Shown in pieces: positions 56,754 through 64,000 of a stretch of DNA of 64,000 bases (positions within the stretch are counted from its first letter, which is position 1; the number at the start of each line of letters is the position of its first letter). The DNA comes from Nilaparvata lugens (taxonomy: Eukaryota > Arthropoda > Insecta > Hemiptera > Delphacidae), in assembly GCF_014356525.2 (NCBI RefSeq), contig NC_052514.1, positions 6,719,019 to 6,783,018 of the forward strand, in the 5' to 3' direction. Both the position numbers and the translations under genes were made by a program. The notes below the pieces were generated by a model. It was not told the origin of the DNA. It did not search any database and saw only the letters and a program-made list of their open reading frames with translations.

Positions 56754-57579
56754 AAAATCTGGTGTGGCGCACTCACACAACTTTCCTTGCCTTTATGAAA
56801 ATTGATCACCTGACGCTAGTGTTCACGCGCATCTCAAGTCTACTATTATTTAAAGATGTGAGTCAGCTGGTGACAGGACAATAACGCTGAAGACACACGA
56901 GGTCTGCTATCTCTTCATAGTGAATGATTTAATAGAATCAACAGTTGCCAGCATTTTGAAATTGAAAAAACACATTTTCTCGAATTTCGAGGTTATTTTC
57001 AATTTTAGGTGGAAATGTTACTAGACATTAATTGTAGAGATTTTCATTCTCAATCATTTCCACTTGAAATTTTTTGTTTACATTGTATCTGAAGCCTGAT
57101 AAATGGGAATCTAAAATCAAACTTTGCAGAGATGGAGCGGAGCTCCTGAAAGTTTTACAGATATGGGACTCGTAGCAGTTGATAGACCTTATCAATGACT
57201 GTTTTAGGTATAAATTTGATCAGAATCGTTGAAGCCGATTTCGAGAAAATCGCGAAAAACCCTGTTTTTGACAACATTTTTGCCGCCATCTTGAACTGCA
57301 TTTGATCGAAATTGTCGTGTCGGATCCTTATATTGTAAGGACTTCAAGTTCCAAATTTCAAGTCATTCCAGTCATTCCGTTAATTGGGTGATGAGATATC
57401 GTGTACACAGACGCACATACACTCATACACACACACATACAGACCAATACCCAAAAACCACTTTTTTGGACTCAGGGGACCTTGAAAAGTATAGAGGTTA
57501 GGAAATTGGGGTACCTTAATTTTTTTCAGAAAGCAATACTTTCCTATTACCTATGGTAATAGTGCAAGGAAAGTAAAAA
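56754..57579 (+). mobile_element. element F6, copy 3
   Basis: AAATCTGGTGTGGCGCACTC at the left; ACCTATGGTAATAGTGCAAG then GAAAGTAAAA at the right; interior GAAGCCGATTTCGAGAAAAT. The ORF at 56660-56884 overlaps it and is unsupported. Confidence 0.7.
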
Positions 57580-58053
57580 TTGAATACCGTATGTTTCTAC
57601 ATAGATTAATGAGATATTGAAGTACTCAAAAATAATTGAATATTATAAAACTTTATGTCATTTTACATTATAGGAACAATAACAGGGCATTTATGAATCT
57701 TCATTTTAAATACATATTGGAGTAGGTTACTTATTTTCATAAGTAGAATCACAGATACCTGCCTGTGATTCTTGACAAAACAGTTCATGAATATATTGTT
57801 AAATATCAATTATTGGACACTCAATTCTATAAATAATACTGTAATTACACATTCCACACATTCAGAGTTTTCAGAACTATCAATGGAGATAATTCTTTAT
57901 TTTCCCAATAACAATAATAATGTCAAGTGTATTATTCTAGATTTTTAAATAAAATGGAGGATCACAAAAACATTGAATAATAATATGAACAATAATTTGA
58001 TCATGGAATTGGTTTTAGTATAAAATAGAAGTTTTTAAGAAATAATTGATGTG
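57580..58053. other. intergenic, nothing recognised
   Basis: AT-rich, no supported feature. Confidence 0.45.
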
Positions 58054-58061
58054 GATTAAAC

Positions 58062-58336
58062 CATAGAGAAACAATAGCGTACCGTAAGTAGATATCCCAT
58101 GGTATAGGGAATTTATGTCGCAACTTTTACTGTTATCTCAAGCCGATTACTGTGGACTATTGTCAATTTTCACTGTTTTTTTGGGGCGATAGTGTATGAA
58201 CGGCACAATTTGAGAGACTACCAGCGTCACACAACTGCATAGGAAAGAACTACGTTAACTATCGGCTTGGGATAACAGTAAAAGTTGCGACATAAACGCC
58301 CTATACCATGAGATATCTATGCTATCGTTTCTCTAT
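58062..58336. mobile_element. hAT-like MITE F3, copy with 8-bp target duplication
   Basis: CATAGAGAAAC ... GTTTCTCTAT termini and long inner arms (CTTTTACTGTTATCTCAAGC / GCTTGGGATAACAGTAAAAG). GATTAAAC lies on both sides (58054-58061 and 58337-58344), the 8-bp duplication expected of hAT transposition. Confidence 0.8.
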
Positions 58337-58344
58337 GATTAAAC

Positions 58345-59604
58345 GTCCAAATACATTTTCTTCTTCTCTTGTATTAATTTTCTTGAGACAATCAATATTA
58401 TTATTTTTAGATCTCATTTTCCATTGAATAACAGGTATTTTTCCTCTTCCAGATTTCTCAATGGACTTTAGTGTTTCTACTAATACGGACTTGAAGTTAC
58501 CTTCGCACTGCCAAAAATTGTGAAACTGCCTTCACAGCTTTACATCGGTCATAAGGCTTTAAATTTTGTAAATACTTTGTTGATATTGAATTCTGTATAA
58601 TTTTATGATCTGTATAGTTTATATGTTTTATAGTAAAGTATGTTGAAATGTTGAACACTTAAATTAGCATTTATTTCATTCACATTCCTTTTTCTACAAT
58701 GATTGCAAAATTCTACTATCACTTAATTGAAAAATTTAGAGTGTATTACTGCGATAATTTGTAATCAAATAGAATTTCATTTGATTGCAGCATATTCTAC
58801 TATGATATTGCAGATATGTTTTTATTTTATATCTTTTTGTATAATTGGTGTGCACCGTTGGAAGTTAAATGCATAAATAAATATGAAGAAATATAACTTA
58901 CAGTTTATTGATCACAGTACTGTTTGCAATGGAAAATCTTCTCTGCAAAAATAGCAGTTAATAGATCCATAACTGCAACTCAACTAAAATAATGTAGGAT
59001 ACGCTGTGTAAAGTTATTCATATTGCATTCTTTATAATATTCATTTCTCTAATTAATTACAAACTGTGGAATAGTAATTCATGTTTTTATTAGTAAGTAC
59101 AATAATTGAACTGGATAGTAAATCGTGTCAAATTGGTCACAATTGTCTCAAAATGTAATTGAAAAAAGTAGAACAAATCTCAATGGTTTGATTTTGAACA
59201 ACACTTTATTATAAATCTCTTCATAACATTATTATAAATTACATTATTCTAAGAACCACTTTCACAAAGCGGGTACCATATATTAATATAAATTATCAAC
59301 ATTTTCAAGCATTCCTCTTAAGTACTTTAAAAACAGAGTTTTTGATGTACTCTTCAAAATGAAATTATTACATGGGGTTAGACAAGAAATTACATTATTT
59401 TATAAAGTGATTACTGTATAGTAATCTATTGAAATTCAGGGAGAAAACTTTTGGACTTTGCATGTTCTTTCTTTCCCAATAACTTCAATGCTATGTGTAT
59501 CACAAAATAAATGAATTTGTAGCTTAGTTGACAATTTCAAAAAGAAATTGAAGTTAAATTGAATCTATTCTGGATAGAATACAAAAACACATATTTGGAT
59601 AGTA
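58345..59604. other. intergenic, nothing recognised
   Basis: 1.26 kb of AT-rich DNA. Only a good acceptor-like TTTTTCCTCTTCCAG (ending 58452) stands out. Confidence 0.45.
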
Positions 59605-59605
59605 A

Positions 59606-59869
59606 CATAGAGAAACAATAGCATAAGTAGATATCCCATGGTATAGGGCGTTTATGTCGCAACTTTTACTGTTATCTGAAGCCGATAGTCCACGTAGTTC
59701 TTTCCCGTGAAGCTGTGTGACACTGGTAGTCTCTCATATTGTGCCGTTCATACACTCTCACCCGGTCAAAACACTAAAAATCGACAATAATCGGCTTGAG
59801 ATAACAGTAAAAGTTGCGACATAAACGCTCTATACCATGGGATATCTACTTACGCTATTGTTTCTCTAT
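59606..59869. mobile_element. hAT-like MITE F3, second copy
   Basis: Same termini and arms as 58062-58336. Flanks GATAGTAA / GATAGTGG agree at six of eight bases, consistent with an aged target duplication. Confidence 0.75.
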
Positions 59870-59932
59870 GATAGTGGTCTGTCAAATTACCTCCATTGCA
59901 TTCTTGGAGTCTGACCTAGGAAGTTCTTAGGA

Positions 59933-60117
59933 TTGAAAGAATAAGACTTTGATATTGTCAATATCACTTTTATTTATTCGAAAATTAATTTTATATAAAT
60001 TAATTTTATAATTATTTAGATGTGGTAGGTTTTACCATGAAACCTGGTACTGAATTATGGATTAATTTTCGAATAAATAAAAGTGGTATTGACAATATCA
60101 AAGTCTTATTCTTTCAA
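59933..60117. mobile_element. palindromic MITE, 185 bp
   Basis: TGAAAGAATAAGACTTTGAT...CGAAAATTAAT pairs with ATTAATTTTCG...ATCAAAGTCTTATTCTTTCA; arms of nearly 60 bp with few mismatches. Confidence 0.85.
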
Positions 60118-60583
60118 TTATGGAGAAATACCACAACATCTCATACCATACAATCAAAATTCTTAGGACTTCTTAAAGCTTAACGACGAGTATTTAATTG
60201 ATTAACCATTTACAGTTCAGTGTTTAAAGGCTTCAAATTGTTATAGAAACACTAATTATTGGCATGTTGGCATTATTTAAAGAAAATTTGACGAGATATG
60301 TATGATCAGATATGACTGTATCATGGGTAGACGGGCATATGCCCGACAGACGTTCGTCCGACGGAAGTATGTAGACAGACGGAGAAAATCCCTGCCCAGG
60401 TGTTGAAACTGAAATCCCAACAGACAACAGTCTGTCTCCATAGCTCTGCTCACACCTGTATGCTGACGTTTATTCTTTTCTCCGTCTATCTGTTTCTGTC
60501 TGCGTTCACCTGAAGCCTTTACAAGAACTTCAAATTACTTCAAATAACAAAACAATTATCAAAAATCTTAGCATTGTCAATCA
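60118..60583. other. intergenic, nothing recognised
   Basis: Includes 'agacagacgga' and 'ctgtctgtctcc' short inverted motifs near 60370-60440. No gene. Confidence 0.4.
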
Positions 60584-60715
60584 ATGTCATATCAATATCA
60601 TATCAATATCATATCAATATCATATCAATATCATATCATATCATATCAATATCATATCAATATCATATCAATATCATATCAATATCATATCAATATCATA
60701 TCAATATCATAGCAT
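60584..60715. repeat. 11-bp minisatellite ATCATATCAAT
   Basis: About 12 nearly perfect units, one shortened. The ISISYQYH-type ORF is its translation. Confidence 0.95.
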
Positions 60716-60960
60716 TGCCAATATTCGAGGTTGATTGGTATATAAGAAGGCTTGAAAGTCCTAACTCAGCCTAATAAAGAATATTTTCAGTCGATGTTGT
60801 TTTCCATGTCGAAACACTGTACTGTAATAGTTATTTGTGCAACTAGTGCGCAAAGTGACAGTTTGCTGCACCGAAAGAAACGTTTACGCCCGAGCCGTAG
60901 GCGAGGGCGGAATGGTTTCTTGAGTGCAGCAGAGGAACTTTGCACACGTATTTCACATTA

Positions 60961-61373
60961 AGTTTTTCCTACAGTTACCATTGAATATGAAAAGTGGGTA
61001 ATTATTGGTAAAATTGCCTGAAATCCATCAAATAACTTAGTAGTGTTTGAATGGCGAGGCGGCTGTGTGGTGTGTGCTGTGGTGGCACTGTGCTGTTGCT
61101 GTCCTCGTTATAATATATAATAGTAATAATTAGCGCGTTGTGCTTGGTTGCACCTCTGCTCACTATAGCAGCCACAGCAGTCACTGTTACCAACTTCATT
61201 TTGATTTTGCTGCACTGTTGCTCCATATAACCTACTAAGTATTTTGCGTTGCCATGTTGCAAATCTGGAGTGCAGAAAAATTTTTCCCGCACTAGAGCGG
61301 AAAAGTGATTCTTTGCGTTCTGTAATCAGTGCAGCAATGGCCACTTTTCAACGTAACTGTAGGAAAAATACTT
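60961..61373. mobile_element. inverted-repeat element, about 410 bp
   Basis: AGTTTTTCCTACAGTTAC ... GAAAAGTGG pairs with CCACTTTTC ... GTAACTGTAGGAAAAATACT. GC-richer interior with GTGCAGCA motifs. ORFs at 61002-61344 (-) are unsupported. Confidence 0.6.
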
Positions 61374-61612
61374 TCTTGTAGTCAAGACATTGTGCTTCTA
61401 TGTCACAGAAACATATGACATAGAAACACAGAGTCTAGATTACAATAGTAAATTATTTTCATTTAATTTACATTGTATGGCACATCCTACAAACTAAGAA
61501 GCCTTTTTTTTATTCATTTTCCAATAACTTGATACTGGCATTATATAGCCGAAACATGTCGTCATTGAAAAATTTTTAAAAGGGCACTGAGATTTCTTAT
61601 TTTTATTTATAT

Positions 61613-61785
61613 CTAAAGGTGCGTACAGATATACGCGCAGCGAACATGTTGAGCAATTCAGTTTTAATCAGCTGACTATATCTGTATTTTTACAGAAACG
61701 GTAAGATACAGATATAAAAAGCTCAGCTGATTAAAAGTGAATTTTTGCTCATGTTCGCGGCGCGTAAATCTGTTCGCACCTTTAG
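61613..61785. mobile_element. palindromic MITE F4
   Basis: CTAAAGGTGCGTACAGATAT / TAAATCTGTTCGCACCTTTAG-like ends; inner arms TTTTAATCAGCTGA / TCAGCTGATTAAAA. Confidence 0.8.
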
Positions 61786-62875
61786 AGTAACCTAAAGAAA
61801 AAAGACATTTTAACAAGGCGTCTTATTGTTATCGCTAACCATCTTCTTGGTCAAATGCAGATCTTTATAAGTGAAAGCTTATTAATTTTATGCCAGAACA
61901 TTTCATTGCAAGAAAACCTACAAAAGCACTTAAATTAAAAATTGAAAGCTGGATAAAGACAGAAGATATCATACCTAAAATATTTTAATTTGATGTACAT
62001 ATACTGTCTTCCTCAGTTCCTCTGAATTTATTATTTGTAGGGCTATACTCCCAGATTAATTTTCTCTCTCTCTGAGTTTAAGTTTTATTTTTTGTGTCAT
62101 GTGTACTGTATTGTATTGTTTTTCTAATTCTCTCTTTGCTTACAAAAGGAATTGCATATATGCTACAAATGAATTACATTATGTTACTAAATGGATTACA
62201 TATGTACAGTGAATTGTAGATTAATAATTACATGAATCATCTCTTTTTCTTTTGAGTTTTTAAACTATTATGAATTCATTCTAGTTTTTTTCTGCTCTCT
62301 TAGTATTTCACTCTTAGTACTTCTTCTTTTCGGATTGAATTTTTTTTTTCTAGTTTTTCATACATTCCATATGTTTCTTTTTTCTTTATTATATTTTTTC
62401 TATTTTCGACTGAATCTCAAGCCACTAATTATAGCCGACTGATTACTCGTTGCCATCGCTCAAACTACTTAGTTTTGCTGGTAACGTCAATGATAATATT
62501 ATAATCGATTTTTAAATGGAAAATATTTTAATTTTAAGTTTTTGCAATGTATTGTATATGAAAATTTTTATATTTTTCACATTTGTAAAGTTTGTTTAAT
62601 GATTTTGGCAATAAATATTTCTTTCAAATGTCCCCCAAAAAATGTCATTTGTATTTCTTCTCAACTGTTTAAAACTGCACTATATACTTGAAAGTCCGCT
62701 TCATAATATTTTCATTCCATTTACAATCCTACAAAATAACTAGGCACCTTATTGCTATCTCTAAGCCAACTGCTATCCTTGGCCAACTGCAGATCTTAAT
62801 AAGTGGATGAAAAATCTCAAAAGTCTCATTTAAAATCTCTTTTTTACTGTACAGAACTGCTCTATATTTAGCCAT
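61786..62875. other. intergenic, T-rich, nothing recognised
   Basis: Contains T-rich low complexity (62040-62420). ORF 62729-62929 (-) unsupported. Confidence 0.45.
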
Positions 62876-62879
62876 AGAA

Positions 62880-62970
62880 ATAAAATAGCATAAGTAGATA
62901 TTCCATGGTATGGATCGTTCATGTTCCAAATTTCACTGTTAACTCAAGCCGATTACGGTCGACTACTGTC
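62880..62970 (+). mobile_element. MITE F3 left fragment
   Basis: AAGTAGATATTCCATGGTAT and TTCACTGTTAACTCAAGCCG match the left ends of the other F3 copies; interrupted by the next element. Confidence 0.65.
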
Positions 62971-63167
62971 ATAGCCACCTCTAATATAAGGCCGCGGCCT
63001 ACGATATTGCAACGTCGCAGTGTAGGCCTAGAATCTAATACATGATTGGTGGAAAAGATTTTAAAAAATACCAGCTGATCTTTTTAACCAATCATGTATT
63101 AGATTGTAGCCCTACACTGCGACGTTGCAATATCGTAGGCTGCGGCCTTGTATTAGAGGTGGCTATG
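62971..63167. mobile_element. hAT-like palindromic MITE with 8-bp target duplication
   Basis: ATAGCCACCTCTAATATAAG / TTGTATTAGAGGTGGCTAT arms, continued by CTACGATATTGCAACGTCGC / GCGACGTTGCAATATCGTAG. CTACTGTC occurs on both sides (62963-62970 and 63168-63175). It is inserted in an F3 fragment. Confidence 0.85.
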
Positions 63168-63202
63168 CTACTGTCTATTATTAGAGTACAAACACACTAA
63201 AA

Positions 63203-63268
63203 GCGGAGCGTGGCGTGGCGTTCTAGAGCGGGACGTGGATTGGCGTGGCGTGGCGTGGTCAGAGCGTT
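63203..63268. repeat. GGCGT-rich tandem repeat
   Basis: Repeated GGCGT/GTGGC units, then GAGCGTCAAGCGTCAAG nearby. Strikingly GC-rich for this window. Confidence 0.7.
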
Positions 63269-63607
63269 CATGATACACAGGAAGCGTCTGAGCGTCAAGC
63301 GTCAAGGGCCTAGAAAATGGCGTTGTTCAAGTTTGCACGGTCATCACTTTGTGAGAATAGTTACTTAAAGTATTTTATATTAGCTAAGACTCAGTGTGTT
63401 CAGCACGGGGAAAAATATGAACCAAATTTCCCTCAAAAAATTTGCTAGATGGTGAGAGAATATTGATAAATTTTCAAAATTTCTTAGAGATATGAATGAA
63501 ATGGATAAGAATAACCTCACTTTGGATTTCAAAGTGCAATAAATGAGTTTTCTCTTTTGAAAATAATACACATTACAGGGGAATTTGGACAAACATTACA
63601 TTTAATA
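63269..63607. other. intergenic, nothing recognised
   Basis: No supported feature; ORF 63380-63592 (-) has no motif. Confidence 0.4.
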
Positions 63608-63969
63608 TAGTGAGGTCCACGTTATAATGGCAGTGTAGGAAGATGGGAGAAAAGGGTTGCCAAATCTCAGCCTTGTCACCCAAACAGCTGATACTGGTAT
63701 ATCTGATTAATTTAACTGTTCATTATTGTTGAAAATAGTTAATCATATTTTATTTGTCAAGAAAATATATTTTTTTGAAGATGTAATAATAAATTCCATG
63801 ATTGAGATAAGATATTTTGTCAAATAGTTGAAATTTTCAATAGTTGATAAACGATGTGGCAACAGAGCAAAGCGTGAAAGAGATAGCGCCATCTGCTTTG
63901 TTGAATGATAGACAAGGATAGCAACACCATTGCAAATCACACACTGCCATTATAACGTGGACCTCACTA
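63608..63969 (+). mobile_element. MITE F1, copy g
   Basis: TAGTGAGGTCCACGTTATAA / TTATAACGTGGACCTCACTA, the best-preserved termini of the family in this window, with TA at both ends. Confidence 0.85.
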
Positions 63970-64000
63970 TAGTCTACTAGATGGTGGGAAAATGTAGTAG

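Overview
The window looks like nuclear DNA from an insect. It is AT-rich and crowded with short non-autonomous DNA transposons, Helitrons, minisatellites and a BEL/Pao LTR retrotransposon, with very few genes. The repeat families (a guanine-cytosine-rich Helitron terminus, the CCCGGTTGCAC-type inverted-repeat MITE, and elements carrying 'cgttagagccgttttcgag') and two secreted proline/valine-rich proteins fit a hemipteran. A planthopper such as Nilaparvata is my best guess from memory of similar repeats; I cannot confirm it without a search.

Layout. 1-13.4 kb is repeat-rich intergenic DNA: a Helitron, two tRNA-derived SINEs, MITEs, a 138-bp satellite array and one weak candidate exon. 13.5-16.4 kb (minus strand) holds gene 1, a secreted PV/AP-repeat protein with a possible 3'UTR intron. 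17.98-37.46 kb is a BEL/Pao complex: a truncated gag-pol copy, three partial LTR units in tandem, then a complete element with one uninterrupted 1880-aa Gag-Pol and LTRs of about 2.6 kb. 37.5-50.3 kb is again repeats: a 141-bp minisatellite, a second Helitron with an inverted end flanked by a duplication, and nested MITEs. 50.4-56.6 kb (plus strand) holds gene 2, a paralogue of gene 1. I model it as a tiny signal-peptide exon, a phase-0 intron of about 5 kb, and a main coding exon. 56.7-64 kb is more MITEs and simple repeats.

The two cellular genes share one design: signal peptide, acidic spacer, dibasic KR, then PVPV/PYPV repeats. They point away from each other. This suggests an old local duplication of an extracellular structural (cuticle-, chorion- or silk-like) protein whose spacer has since been filled by transposons. 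The retrotransposon complex lies between them, and could lie inside the first intron of gene 1 if that gene's missing exon 1 is on its far side.

The most unusual structure is the LTR array at 21.8-28.0 kb. Three successive partial LTRs stop at exactly the same LTR base and restart at three different upstream LTR positions. Because the copies are almost identical, an assembly error has to be excluded before any biological reading. All coordinates of repeats were judged by eye and edges may be off by a few bases.
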